The position numbers were made by a program, and so were the translations under genes. From assembly GCA_016806645.1 (NCBI GenBank), contig JACSYO010001810.1, forward strand, positions 5,317,501-5,381,500: 64,000 bases of DNA, written 5' to 3'. Under the pieces are notes generated by a model. It worked only from the letters and a program-made list of their open reading frames with translations, was not told where the DNA came from and searched no databases. How positions within the stretch are numbered: the stretch's first letter is position 1; the number at the start of each line of letters is the position of its first letter. This document shows, one piece after another, positions 49,817-63,680 of this stretch. The DNA comes from Ophiodon elongatus. Lineage: Eukaryota; Chordata; Actinopteri; Perciformes; Hexagrammidae.

Positions 49817-51715
49817 TTTTAAATCTTTTTGTGTGTAACGTTTCTCACCATACATGGTCACAGTGAATTATTTGTTGCCTACAGATAATGAAAGAAGGAA
49901 GGAACAAAAACTATTTTTGCCTGTAGTTTGTATAAGACCCAGAAAATCGGATTCAGTTGTTCGTCCTGAGAGAAATTCAATTCAAGGCCAGCATGAAGCA
50001 GCAGCGCGTCATACAAGTGCAAACATCGTGCACAGTCTGCGTTTTTTGGGATGTAAACAAGAGTGTTTTGTCGGTGTCCGTTACTTTGTTTTGTGTGCAT
50101 GTCTGGTGTTCACGTGCAGTGAAGTGTTTTTTTCTGCCCGTCTTTTTTCTTTGTGTCTGTATTAAATGGGCGCGGGTGTCTGAGCTGAAAGTGGTAGACT
50201 GGTCATGACTTGTGTCCCCTGCTTCCTGTTGTAGGCCGACTTTGCTGTGTGTTTGTCTTTATCTTTATCTTTATTTGTGCTCTCATTATTCTTGTCATTC
50301 ACTTTTCCCTCATCGGTCTGTCAACCACATGATTCCCTTATTCCCTTTCATGGTTATTATTTAGTTTCCCCACTTGCTTCTCTGTCTCTTTTCCTTTCGC
50401 CATCTTACACACCCCTCGTTCTTCCTGCCTCCCGGCCTCCCTGCTCTCTGTCCACTCCTATTCAAGTCAAACTTCCTGTTGTACTCGATGAAAGGCGCTG
50501 CAGTTTTCCTTTACCTACAGCAGACCGGCTGTATTGCTGCATCACCAATCCATTGGTCCTTATAAGGATATGATCCAAAGTGCTCAGGCTGCCTCAGGGA
50601 GATGTTTAGCTGGTGATCTATTGTAATGCCTCCTCTCATCTCATTTCTGGGCCTCTCTTTAGCCAGCACATAGCACACCTTCATGACATGAGTCAGCACA
50701 TGTGTTTATAGACAGCTGTGGCGTTGTGCTGGAGATATGGGCCCAGGTTTACTATTAACACGTTATCACATAGCTTGGATCTTTGTGGATCTCTGGGAAA
50801 TGTGTGATTTTTTTTAAAGCTACAATAACACACCTCATTAAACAACCCGGACAGTTGAGATAGACAGATGAAATAATCAAGTATGTCGGTGAAGCTGCTA
50901 GACCATGTCCTGAGTCAGAGAGCACATGTTTACATTAGTAATCCTTCCAGCACAATGGATCTGTGTCATTCATGTCACTCATTAGACCCAGAAAGTGTGC
51001 TGGACAGGAGATAATACCAGCTGAGTGGCAACATGTCAGGTTGTAATAGGGATCTATGAGGTAAGCTGCACACTATTTAGGTTATGTCTGCATATCATGA
51101 GAACCCGGGTGGATTAGGGCTAAGGATTAAGCTATTGTCATTTCTTTTTGTGCACTCTTTTCTGTGTTATGGTATGTATTGAGCACATGTGGTGTGTGAG
51201 CAGAGCAATGCATCATTGCATGCTCACGTGGCTGTACATTTATGCATGCACGTGTCTGCATGTGACCGTATGGATCTGTTGCAAAGCATGTTCGCGTGTT
51301 TGTGTTGCTGTTTTCTTTTTTTCAACCGGCACATAAAGAAATGATGTTGTGATGTTGAAGGCCACGTAGGGGAGTGAGCATTGATCCGACAGCAGTTGGC
51401 TGTAAACTCACTTAGCTGGTTTCACTCTGCTGGGAGTGGAGATATGAGGACTCCAGGACAAACACACAGCCGAGTTCACAGGTTTACAAAAACAAACACA
51501 ACCCACATTGATATCTGGAGTCAACGGATGGCTGCAAGGTGGGGGGGTTTGTAAAAACGATACACAGCACTCAACCACTGTATATACACAAAAACACAGA
51601 TGTATGAGTGCTTATAGAAATAAGGGAAATGGTCTGTGAGTCAGAAGTCTACATTAGGATCAGTTCAGGATGTGTTTTGGAAGGGAATCCAAGCGTGAAA
51701 CAAAGGATTAGGGCC

Positions 51716-51719
<4 letters not shown>

Positions 51720-51770
<51 letters not shown>
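51720..51770. repeat. (GT)n microsatellite
   Basis: A 51-base GT tract about 90 bases upstream of the hAT-type element. Confidence 0.95.
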
Positions 51771-51771
<1 letters not shown>

Positions 51772-51859
51772 TCTGCCATTATTGTGGCATTATGTGCAGA
51801 AAGAGGATTGTCCTCTAAAAGAGTTGAGGATGTGCATAGACATCTTTTAGGGGTCAAAG

Positions 51860-52486
51860 TAAGGCTGGGCGGTATGGCCAAAAATTCATTTCACGGTATT
51901 TTGTAAGATTCTGGCGGTTTCACGGTATATCACGGTATTTTTTTTTTCGAGTAAACACATTCATTCATTGTAGCGGAAAAGGACCGCCGCCAACTGAACA
52001 GCTGTTCACCGCTCGTTGTTCATCACTCGCGTGGCTGTCTTCCGGGAAAAAAAACGGAAAAGAGCGATGCAGGAGGAACAACGAGAGACCGTTTTTTAAT
52101 GTCGCGACGGAGTTTCTTCTTGTTGTGATGTTGTGGGCGAGCTGTACCCAGCATGCAGTTCGGCGGTGTAATTTTATAAATGTACAATTATTAGTGTTAC
52201 AACTTGTTTAGGTGTCACAAACTGTTGTGTCGTGGTGTTTTCCTGTTAAAGAGCGTTAGTTGTGGGTTATTAATTGTTGTTATAAAGTTATAACCATGAC
52301 TCATCTCAAAACCCGTAAGACAAGTAGCTCCGCCCACTGCGCCTCAAGGTGAGCAATATGTGTTGCTGCTGAAGAGCGACAACAGTTGTTGCGGCTGTGC
52401 ACCGGGATGACGGTATATGAAAACTTCATACCGTATGGAAATTTGAAACCGGTATACGGGTTGAACCGGTATACCGCACAGCCCTA
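51860..52486. mobile_element. hAT-type non-autonomous DNA transposon
   Basis: The ends are inverted repeats: TAAGGCTGGGCGGTAT on the left and, reading inward from the right, TAGGGCTGTGCGGTATACC. The identical octamer ggtcaaag flanks both (51852-51859 and 52487-52494), the 8-bp target duplication typical of the hAT superfamily. Sub-terminal repeats of 'cggtat' occur at both ends. The 627-bp body has no transposase frame. Clean ends and an intact duplication suggest a fairly young insertion. Confidence 0.88.
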
Positions 52487-53020
52487 GGTCAAAGTTAGAG
52501 ACAAATAAAAACAATTGACATTTTTAAGTGATGGAGAAATATGTCGAATGTTCTCTAAGATTTAATTAAATGGGCCATATTTAGCAATCTGTCCTAATTG
52601 TGTCCTTTATTTCCTCCTCTGTAAGCTCCCATCTGCAATACATTGAAATGTTGCCTCTATCACGACCAAATGTATCTTTCTTTTTTTAAAAGCAATTCAC
52701 ACAAAAACTGTGTTTAAGTCAAAAGAGGGACTTCTGTTGGACTGTGTATAATTACTGATGCTTGTGTGTCTGCAATGTGTGTGTGGTCCTGCAGGCCCTA
52801 AGCCTCCAGTGTCGATGTTCCTTTGTAGTGTTCAGCTCACATTCTGCTTCTCTGTCTGCCTGTTATGTTAAGGTGTTTCCTATAGCATGTGCAAACAGGC
52901 ACATGGGTTTGCCTGTGTGTACATGTGTATTAACCGCTTTGTTTAGGCTTCCCACCGTGGGTTTTTAGTATTCAGGCCTTCATGTCGTCATATGGGACCA
53001 CGTTTCTGAAGGCATTCTCT

Positions 53021-53021
<1 letters not shown>

Positions 53022-53082
<61 letters not shown>
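53022..53082. repeat. (GT)n microsatellite
   Basis: A 61-base GT tract. Confidence 0.95.
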
Positions 53083-53084
<2 letters not shown>

Positions 53085-54659
53085 ACATAGCCCGTGGGGC
53101 AGGTGTTAGGTGGAGTGACAGGTGGCAGCTGGGAAATGGGAGGATTTCCTCTTTTTAGCAACGGCTGATTAACTAACACTCCCTGCATTGTGCATTCGTG
53201 GAGACTATTCCAGAGGTTTCCAGCCAAGGCTGCACAGTAAAACTTATATTATGTATTTTTAGTTTCTACAGTTTACAATTATAGTTAAATATAGTGGCAA
53301 GCTTTGAAAGATTACATTTAGAATGGCTGCTGTACTTCAAAATAGTGGAGATAGAATGCTCACACTTGAGAAGCTATAAATGAAATACTTTTTTGGTATG
53401 ACTTACATTCTTTTTTCATTGTCTAAAGATATTGGTGTTTTGTTGATCAAATATTCGATCAATTGAATAATTGTTCTTGCACTGATCTCCAGGATGGCAA
53501 AATCAACAAAACTGGCAAAAAATAGTCTAAAGAGACAGACCGAAACTCAAAAGATAGCCTTGCTATTTCCCAACATTTAGACACAGAGGTCAAGTGACAA
53601 GAAGAGGAAGGGAGAGAGACAGACAGACAATGAAAGAGAGAAGTAAAATGGATAATGGAGGGTTAAAATAAGCTCACAGAGAAAAGGAGGGCGGATAATA
53701 CGGTTTGTTTTCTGCGTCAGTCCTGTCGGAAGGGGATTGCCCCTTGTGGGAAACGACATCAAAGAGCGGACCAACACTGTACAACTACCACTCCGTGTCT
53801 CTTCTCCGTGTTGTAGCTCAGCCTTCCTTATCGTCACTTTTTTTGAAAAGTGATTGTTATTGTTGTCTGTGGTTGTGTGTGTGCTGCTTCAGGATAAACT
53901 GATTGGATTCAGTTACAGATCAATTTTATCTCCTGGCGTGCTATTGTTGGTGATGTTTTAAAGGTGGCACACACACACACATGCTCGCTCCCTTTCTTCT
54001 CTCCCTGCGTTGACCCCAAGTCAATCAGGGTCTCTTGACCTCCCATCACCCCCTCAGATTAGTTGCCATTATTATCACACTCCATTAAACTCCCACGAAC
54101 GGCTTTGATGCCAGAAGTCAAGGACCCAGCTGTCTCCTCTGTGCTCTCATCTACAGATCTGCATCATCCGAGTGTGTGCCTCAGGTCACAATACAGGCAC
54201 ACACACACTTATAGATGGACAAACATGCAGAGGGTCGTCACGCTTCCAGATTAGTGTTTGATCTAGAAATAACACACACACGCTCACATAGACACGTGGG
54301 ATAAGAGCACTTAAAGTGATTACAACATTGAGCGAAGCCTGTAAGTGGAAGGACGGTTCATCTTATTTGTTCTGTTTTCTTAGACTATTTGCTTTGAGGG
54401 AGGATGTAACTGTAGTGGATGCGTGTGAGAATGAGGGCAGATGGGTGGCGGTCAGCACAACTGTAATTAACCATTCTAGTATTGGGATAGCTCGGTAGGC
54501 TGAGACGCATGTTATTTAAATGGGACCTTTGTTTGAGTTTCAAGCTTGATTTGTTTGAGAAAGGAAAGAAAAGAAAATAAGACACAGTTCAATGAAATCA
54601 GATCTCAGGAACCACAGAAACACAGCTTTTAGTTGCTCCATGTCATTATGATCAGCCAT

Positions 54660-55086
54660 TTTAGCAGCACAGCTTCGTGGTTGGCAACGTCAGACTTTTG
54701 GTTGGTTGATCCACCACTTTGGCCCAGAATGAAATATCTCAACAACTATACTGGAAGAATTTCCATGAAATTTGGAACAGACACTCTTGTCCCCCTTCAG
54801 GATAAATTGACAAAACGTTGATCCCATAACTTTTCCTCCGATGCGCGTCATCATGTCAAATTCTAATTTGCCAATAATAATAATTCCCAACAGTCTTCTT
54901 TGTGTGTTGGACAATTGTTCGGATGCTAACATGCCAAAATAAGAAGATGAACATGTTAAAAAATACCTGCTAAACATCAGCATGTTGGCATTGTCAGTGT
55001 GCGCATGTTAGCATGCTGACCTTAGCACTTAGCTCAAAGCCCTGCTGTGCGGCTTCACAAGCTGCCAGCATGTCTGTAGATTCTTG
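54660..55086 (+). repeat. Common percomorph interspersed repeat
   Basis: The string of phrases 'ccaccactttgg', 'gaaatatctcaacaacta', 'ccatgaaatttgg', 'ctgctaaacatcagcatg', 'catgttagcatgctgacc' and 'ttagctcaaagc' matches a repeat found in thousands of copies in spiny-rayed fish. The copy is nearly full length but diverged and non-coding. The class is not assigned here. Confidence 0.78.
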
Positions 55087-56780
55087 TTATAGAACTCACT
55101 AAAAGGCACAGAGATTATACTGGTGAGAGAGATTTGCTGAATATTTATTATTTCATGTCACAAAGTTTTAGACCCATTGGGCTTGAGGAAACCCAAAGAT
55201 AGATCGACAGAGAAGAACCCTCTGATCTAAAACTTCATAGATTTTCAAACTTCTTTCTTCTCCCTCTGCGTCCTCCATTATTATTATTGCTACTGTGAGA
55301 TGTGCTAGAGCCTCAAACTAACAGTGGCATCTGACAGCGCAACAGAACACCCCAGGTTTCCTCTCACTGCCTCTCACCTCCTTTCTTTTGTATTTCTTTT
55401 GTATTTCTTTCCTCAGAGAATTTACCATGCAGACAAACACACACCCTTGCCCCGCTCTGTCAGCCTTGTGAAACAAGGGTCTGATTAGATGATGCCGGGC
55501 TGTCGTTACTCTGCTCTCTTTAAATCAATCTTTCCGACAGCAGCTCTCACGCCCGCCTCCCTGCTCCTTTGCCTCACTGTCCTCATCTCTCCGTTTCTTT
55601 CCTCTCTGACCCGTCTGTCCAGTGGAACGAGTTTCTCTGGGTGTTGTTGGAAGCCTCTTGACCTCCATCTCTCTGCTCTACGTTCTGTAGAGAGGGACTG
55701 TACAGATTTGTCACACAAATGTTATGCAAATTTGAAGGTGCGCTCCACACAGTTGATAGCAAAGCATTATCACAAAAAATTTAAATGAAAGTGGGGCATT
55801 GCAGTGGGGAAGAGGAGCATGAGTCGGAATACAACAAATATAGCCCAACTACAATTAATGCAGCAGCAGAACAAAAATAACAAATCTGCAAATAAAGCAT
55901 ATTGTAAATAAAGGTATGCCGTATTGGCCACGCGGCCTGTTGGATTGAACGAGTTCTCACTTTGCTGACTGCTGGCAGATTTACAGATAGCAAATTACTG
56001 TTACCCTGTGCAAAAATGTGTGTAAATGGAGTGTAAAAGTGTGAAATCACACTGAAATCCAACAGATTCTTTAAAGAAAACACACAGATTCCAGACTCAG
56101 AGCCGAGTTGAGTGTTTTCCATTTGAAACATCCTCTAAATGTGATGTGAGAAGGAAATTTGGAACTGATGTGGTGCTTATATCACAGACTACTGAGGGAT
56201 CTCTTTGGCTTATTAATAGGATCTACTGTCAACCTGGTTTCCCTTCGGTGAAGAGAGAAGTAGGTTTCCTCTCGGAGCTGAGCGTCGCAGCATGCTGTCT
56301 CTGTCTGCAATAGCACACTGAAAGATTTGGGGCCACATCCTTAGCTTTTAATCTTTTTGATGGAGCGTTCGTGATGAATCACCTCTCTTCTTGGCTATCA
56401 GCCATGCAGGGTATTAAGAGGTGGATGGGTGGGATATTTCAGGCCAAAAAGAGCTCCACTCTTCCAGAGGCTATTGTGTAGGCGTGAATCAATAAAGAGT
56501 GGTAAATAGAGTTGGCTGACATGACATATGTTGTTTCTGAGAGCCTGCCATTGATGATTTATTTCATTCCCCGATGAGTCATGGAACTGATCAAATTAAT
56601 CAGCAGGGATCAGGTGTCTAATCAGACGAGCTTTAATGTTCTGCATGTGGCCGTCTGCCTGTATGACTGCGTTAAATGTCTGCATATTAAGTATCGGGTA
56701 TCGCCCCATCTGTGCATCAACTGAACAGGCCTCCTCCTGTTTGGTGTCACCTTATGTTTGAGGTACAGCCTTACACTCTG

Positions 56781-56781
<1 letters not shown>

Positions 56782-56838
<57 letters not shown>
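56782..56838. repeat. (GT)n microsatellite
   Basis: A 57-base GT tract. Confidence 0.95.
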
Positions 56839-56840
<2 letters not shown>

Positions 56841-57956
56841 AAGTGCAAAAGTGTTCACCAGGAGCTGCTTCCTGGTTACTTGCATACACAGCGCGTGTTG
56901 TCCCTTCCTCCCAGATCCACTCGCATTCCTCTCTTTAGTGTGCTCGACACCAACAGGAAGGGGAGAGGAAACAAAGAGCCCACTTCCTGTACGTACAGCC
57001 AGCATCCTACACACAATGAAACAGGAAGTGCCTGGCAACTGTAAGGAGTGTGAAGGAAAGATAAAGTGGTACCTCCGTCCTATAGAGTGCTTTTTCTTTC
57101 CCTGCTCCCCCTCTCATGCCTGCCTGTCATTTTCCATCACCCGATCTGTCAGGGTTTGACGCTTGTCTGTTTATTTTCTCTTCATGTCCTTTTCTAAAAG
57201 TATAAAGCGTATTATTTTACTTCTGTCGACGGATTCATCAAGTTTCTTAGAGTTGAAGGCTTGTTTTCTTTTGTTTTTTCGTAATTCAGTGATGCACAGT
57301 GGTTTGAATTTGCCGCATGCAAATGAGAAACAAATGGTCTAGTTTCTGTTAGTTTGGTGTTTTCTCGGTGAGAGTGGAACAATTCATCTTTTTCAGTAAA
57401 TCCACTTCCCGTGTCTGCCGACCCCTGGGTAGCACCGCTGCTGTCACCATGGTGACCTTTGGTTGGGACAGACAATCTTGGACAGCAGAGCGCTCTGGAC
57501 GAGTGCTGCAGATGCTGAAAGCCCTGCGTTAAATCAACACTGCTGGCCTGGCAGACTCCGACTCGCATGCTGCCAAAGTCTGTAAAGAGCAAAGAGCAAA
57601 GAGAAAGCAGTCTTAATGCAGACAGTCGAGCAAGTGAATGGCAGTAAAGACATCAAAGAAGAAAGTTGTTAAGGTTTTTGCCCTTGTTCCCTTGTTTTAT
57701 GTCTTTTGACAGATAAAACATGTGCCGAGATAAACAGAAATATGGAGACTGAGAGAGGTCCACTTTTATCGAGCCCATCGTGATTCATCACCTTTCCCTT
57801 TCCTCCAACCATCCACTCTTTACGATTGCAGGCTCCGAGCCTCCCCGGGCGTTACTCTAGAGAGGCAGGTCTTTGGTCGGCTCATAACTTCAAAGCACAC
57901 GCCCCCTCCTTTTTTTCCTGTCTACCAACTCACTCCCTCTCTTCCTTTATTTGTAT

Positions 57957-57980
57957 TCTCTCTCTCTCTCTCTCTCTCTC
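57957..57980. repeat. (TC)n microsatellite in a pyrimidine-rich region
   Basis: A 24-base CT tract within a longer C/T-rich stretch (about 57905-58110). Confidence 0.9.
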
Positions 57981-59098
57981 CTTTACATTGTTCAATCAAT
58001 ATCTTTCCCCTTTTCTGCCCTTTTCTCTCTCTTTGCCTTTGTCCTCAATCTCCCAGCACCTCTTCCCTTTCCTGCTCCTTCCCTCCTTTTTTTCTGTTTC
58101 CTGCTCTCCACAAGTGAATCCCACCAGCCCAAAGACATCAAAGGCATTTCTCCCCCTCCTGTAGCAGTCATTTTTCCCGGCGGGCAGGCCCGTTTCATGC
58201 CAAGGCCAGGTACCCTCAGGGGAGGTTCCAGAGCAGCGTGGAAACACACTGCACCTTATCTGACCGAGAGATTTTGGAAAAAGTGACGGCCCTTATAAGG
58301 AATGATGTCATACTTGGTGGAATGTATCGACAAATGGTGGTGAAATGTATACGAGGCATCCTTTTGGTTGCGTGGGGATGAAGGGAAGCTCTGTCTGAGA
58401 ACCAACAGCAGGGCTATAATCTGCAATGACTAACATTTCTTTTTCCTTAGTTTCCATCTTCAAAACTATTTTTAGAGGAGCTTCCTATTTTCCAGGAAAC
58501 GCCATGAAGCCACGTGTCAAAGCACAAAATATATGCAAAACAGGCAGCACTGAGAGGCACTGTATGGGATCTACTTTAATAGCAGCTGAACTTTGTGCCA
58601 CATAATATCTCCCTTCAGTTGGGATTGTATAGCAGGCCTAACCATGGGTCTTTATAATGACATGCCTCTAATATATCAGATTTCCTGCTACTCTGTCATA
58701 CTTCTAACAAGTGGAACAAGGGACAGTTTTGAAGTCAAAATAGCCAGCTTTTACAAATGTGCTCCTTTGAATTAAGTTAATTTAAGTCTTAGAAAACAGA
58801 GAGCCGCCTGTAGACTAGTTTATCTGATATCAGCATTCGTTCTAAACAGTTGCATATTGTGCGTACGGATACATTGAAGCTAGAAGTACCCTTTGTCCAG
58901 TTGTCTTTAGTGGGTTGGGTTGTTGATGACTCACCAGGGATGGGGCCACTCCTCCCGTCAGGTTGAGGCTGCCCCCTGAACTCGGCTCCGCTCGGACAAT
59001 ACAGTCAGCAGAGATGACAACTACATGACCAAAAGACACACACAAATATGCAGCACCATCCCCACACATGCACAATAACAAAAGCAGACCCACATACG

Positions 59099-59101
59099 CA
59101 C

Positions 59102-59139
<38 letters not shown>
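59099..59139. repeat. (CA)n microsatellite
   Basis: A 41-base CA tract with one CG interruption. Confidence 0.95.
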
Positions 59140-59142
<3 letters not shown>

Positions 59143-61412
59143 CGCTCTTGCCCCTGTTCAGTCAATGGGGACCTTCAGTCAGAGCTTAGAAGGTAAATGT
59201 TGAGTGTGCTGCACAGATTGGTTTTGCGTGAAGGGAGCTGTGCCCTTACATTAGCATTGTGAATGCCTTTGAGGGTAGGTCACAGGCTGGCATCCCTCTC
59301 TCTCTCATAGGTACAGTGAAGTGCAGACAGGTCACGTCACTCACCATGCCATCCTTCCCTGCCTCCCTCTCAAGCCTCCTTCCCTCACCCACCTCTCTTT
59401 CTCTGCAATGGTTCACATCTGCATTCTCAGCACTCTTGTTGCGGATAAAGAGACATGGCTCACTTCAGTTCAGATCTCAAAGGCAGTTCAGCACTCTGAC
59501 CTGGGATCAGTATCTGCTCCTGTCTTCGAATGTGTATCGTATTAGTGTTGCAGCCAATCAATGCTGGGCTCGTACAGTCTCTATCAAAACAAAAATGTCT
59601 GGAGTATGCTTATATATTTAGTCAGTGATCGAAACAACAATGCACAATTGCAATAACAATCATAGAATATTGGCATATTAACAATACTGTAACATACATC
59701 ACCCTTTGTTTGTTAGGAGGATATTAAAATGAAACAAAAATATAGTTGAAAGATGTAATAAGACTTGAAAAGAACAGAAAGTTTGTTAGTTAATTAGGGA
59801 TTTCTCAACTATTTCTTTACCATTTCTTTACTATTTTTCTCATAAACTATTGCTGTAACTTTAATGAAATCACAGATCCTGATACAGATAACTGTCTTAT
59901 TATTACATTTTCTATTATTACAATAACAAATGGCCTTTGGAGCTTTTACAGCGCTATCTGATCTCCGCCTGCAGCAGATCACCCATAGATTAATAGATTA
60001 TATCTCTTAAAATGATAGAGATTATCATTTCAGTACTCGTAGTGCAGCCGAGCTGGAACGACATATATACAAACATAATATACAAACCCGTATGGAAAGA
60101 CGAGTGCTACTACTTGCCTGGACAGGTCAAGAGTGTGATATTTAGTGTAAGAACTCTTTGTTGTGCTGTTGAGGTAAAGTGATTAGAGCTTGGCCTTTGT
60201 TGAAGTGAGCTAATCACACAGAGCTCAGCCTCATTACGAGCCCACTCATCAGAAAACACACACACACACACACACACAAGATACAACCACTGATGGATGA
60301 GCACAGGCTAAGTGCTGCCACTTCTCATGCATACTCTGAAGCCAGGGTTTGCCTCCATGCTCTGTCAATCCATATAGGACTGTATCGGGCGCTGCTGGTG
60401 CTCAGATGTAGTATGACTCACACACTCGTTACACAGCCGCCTCGGGCCATAGTGAAATTATGCTTTTAATAGTCTCAAATAATGGTGTAATGGTGTGTTA
60501 TCCATGACAGTTTTCACCGCTATACTCCAGTAATTGAAAAATGATTCGTATTTATTTTATGCAAGACTGGGCAGACTCAGGATGACAAAATTGAGACATT
60601 TAACATGTAATATAAGACAAACATACACATAAACAAAAGCTCCCTTTTAAATAGTCCTGTGCAGTGTGACTGCGTGTGCAGATACTGATAGGAGAAAAGA
60701 GGAGATGGAAAGAAGAACAGGAGCGTGAGGAGACAAGATGAGATGAGATGAAGGACAAGGTGGTCAAAGGAGTGTCGGTGTGAGAGCCTTAAGTCTACAC
60801 ATCGCTCTACCACCCTCTGTTGGACAGACTGAACAAAAGCCCACCACTATTTTACTGTCGCCGTGCACTCCGGTGGGGTTGGACGAGATGCTATCGTGTA
60901 ACACGATAAGCCTGTTTGACAGGAGCACCATTCACACTGTTATCCAGCTGTGTGGAGTGTCCATTTATCACAGCAAAATGAATGTGTCATGTTTATGTGG
61001 GTCTGATTGTAGCTCAGGGGCAGAGGACGCCTTATTTAGTGACTACGGAAATCATGAATATGTTGAAAAGTGTTTGTTGTGTGTGCGTGTGCATGTGTGC
61101 GTGTGGTAGCGTGGTAGCGTGGTAGCAGTTGTGGTTGCTGTGTCACTGACTAATGGACTCATTAGAACAGGAGCTCTGCACATGTGCTCCAGCTGGACTG
61201 TCTCCTCGTGCTATCTTTACTGCTCACTCTGTGAGCGTATATATAATTGTGAGTTTAGGTGAGTGGGTATGTGTCTGTATGTAAGTTTGTTTGCCATACT
61301 TGTACATATTTAGCATTTACACTTTGTGTGTGTGTCTTAAAGTGCTTTAGTGGGTTCATCACTGCGCTATAACCCATTTAGTAATGTGTGAGTGTGGTGA
61401 AGGGGTGGATTT

Positions 61413-61468
<56 letters not shown>
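61413..61468. repeat. (TC)n(CA)n compound microsatellite
   Basis: About 14 bases of TC followed directly by about 43 bases of CA. Confidence 0.95.
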
Positions 61469-61470
<2 letters not shown>

Positions 61471-62123
61471 TCCTTCCTTTCTAAATTAGTCATAATCCAA
61501 AAAATACTAAGTCACGTCTGAGTAAGAATGTCAAATTGTTTCAAATAACAAAAACACCACAAAAACGTGCACATCTGCTGTTGTTACTAAACACAAATCT
61601 GCTGTCTTTCAGTACATGTACAGCATTTCTTGTTCTCCTCCTCCGGTAATAAATACCTTGTCCGAGGGCAACCATATGTTCCAGACAGCCCCTGTCTTGT
61701 TAACAAGGGCTGGGGCAGTTTTGAGCTGTGGTGTTAAAATTTAAAAGGCTTAAGTCCAGCCTTGAGAGCGCTATCACTGCTCCACTTAATTGCCAGAGCA
61801 GCACAGTTCAGCCGGTTGTGTGATGGAGAGCGTGAAAGTGCCACACTACTGAATTATAGATTAGCAATCGCGTGCATACATGAGCTACCGCGTGTGTGCG
61901 TAGGCTCGCATACACGCGGAGACATCTCCCTCAGGGAACATATGACAGAAGTTGTTGAGGGTTCTGCACCTTGGTTCTCGCAGCTATTTCACTCCGAATG
62001 TTACGTTATTAACATCTAACTTTGTCTCCATTTCTTGCAACTTTCTTCTTTGGCATATGATCCGTGTAGGAGGATCACCACTGCATTGATGGTGAATGAT
62101 GTAAAACAAAATAAGCAGCGCAA

Positions 62124-62152
62124 GAGGAGGAGGAGGAGGAGGAGGAGGAGGA
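62124..62152. repeat. (AGG)n trinucleotide repeat
   Basis: Nine or so AGG units at the head of a purine-rich stretch that runs to about 62240. Confidence 0.93.
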
Positions 62153-62807
62153 AAAAGGCAGAAAGAAGAGAGGGAAAGCAAAAGAGTAAGGAGGGATAGG
62201 AGAAAAAGTAACCATGGAAAAGAAAGAACAAAGGGAAAAAACATGATTTGTTCAGGTGTTGGTTTGCTGTGAAGTGATGGGAGCTTTACATTTTTTCACT
62301 GTGGAAATACTTGCGTCGATGCAGACATGTCATGGTAGTTTTAACAATGAAATGAAAGGTTTGTAGATGTTCTGGTTTGATTCATATATAACGCCACTGT
62401 ATAGAAACCCATCGTTGCTTGTTGCGTCCTGCATATTTCGGGGTTTTGGAACGGTGGGTTTGTGATTCAGAGAGGAGGGGAAATGGAAAGAGAGGAACAG
62501 ATGGTGTTTGGTAGGAGTTGAGGCTTGTGGTCATCCTGTCCAGAGCCTGGTGAGATCGGCTTGTTGGAAGTGTGTGTGTTGGAACCAGAGAGAATTGCAG
62601 TCGACCAGCTAGTTATTGCATCTGTGTACGTGAGCAAAAGACCGTGAGACACCTCAAACGGGCTGTCGAAATGTAATCCATATCGCTGACTAAAACCCTT
62701 GTCCCCGCAATGGTGTTTCAAGCCTCTAAAATGTGAGGAATTGCTTCTTTCCTTTCTGTTGTATGCCACTGTGTAATACCTTTTTTAAGATGTGTACTGG
62801 TAGTCCG

Positions 62808-62905
62808 ATAAAACAAGCGATTTGAAGACATCACCCTGAGCTCCGGGAAATTGTGATCTTCATTTTTCACTATTTTCTAACATTTTATCGGCAAAACATT
62901 TAACA
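62808..62905 (+). repeat. Fragment of a teleost interspersed repeat
   Basis: 'aaaacaagcgatttgaagac', 'gggaaattgtgat' and 'tttttcactattttctaaca' match the internal part of a widespread fish repeat whose ends carry 'attaatcg' motifs. Its ends are not preserved here. It may belong to the same broad group as the copy at 18606-18874. Confidence 0.65.
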
Positions 62906-63240
62906 AAATAATCAAAATCTGTAATAGAGATAGCCGATAAAAAAAAAAAAATGCCGTTTTGCCAACAAACGGTACTGTCACCACTCGGTTCGTATCTTGG
63001 AACATGCATTGCAGTGTCCTCTGCTCCATAGACGTGTTTGTGCACATTTGTCCGATGGGACCACCTGCTGGTTCTGTTTACCCGCCCAGATGCTGTGTTG
63101 ATTCTCTCTCACCTGGATTCCCCTGCTTTGCTCTCTGTGAAGAGCTCTGTATATTTGGAAACATACAGTTTCACGTAAGCAGCGTTGACAAAAAAAAAAA
63201 AAAGAATGGACCTCTGGTATGTTTTGTGTAGAAAAAGGAT

Positions 63241-63242
<2 letters not shown>

Positions 63243-63278
<36 letters not shown>
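63243..63278. repeat. (CA)n microsatellite
   Basis: A 36-base CA tract preceded by a run of 13 A at about 63190. Confidence 0.94.
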
Positions 63279-63280
<2 letters not shown>

Positions 63281-63606
63281 GTGCGCTTTCATGTAATCAG
63301 CACGCGGGTGTACTGGGCTCCCTGTCCGAGACCCGGTCATGAATCACAGACGAGGAAAAAAAGACTTTGCCGGATGGCTTGTTAGAATTGGAGAGCTAGT
63401 TAGCCCTGGCTGCTGACATGTAGATATGGATACACAAACGCACAGTTGGGGGCGATAGCCTGCATCTCTAATACCCCTGAGTGTATCTGTGTGTGCACCG
63501 TTTAATTGGATTGCCACGGTGCCCATGTGTAGATGTTTAGCTGTTTTGTGTGTCCATGCTAAGACACCCGGCTCTCTCCCGCCCCGCTATCCCTCACTAT
63601 AGCACA

Positions 63607-63609
<3 letters not shown>

Positions 63610-63673
<64 letters not shown>
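63610..63673. repeat. (GT)n microsatellite
   Basis: A 64-base GT tract ending in a short TATATA. Confidence 0.95.
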
Positions 63674-63680
<7 letters not shown>

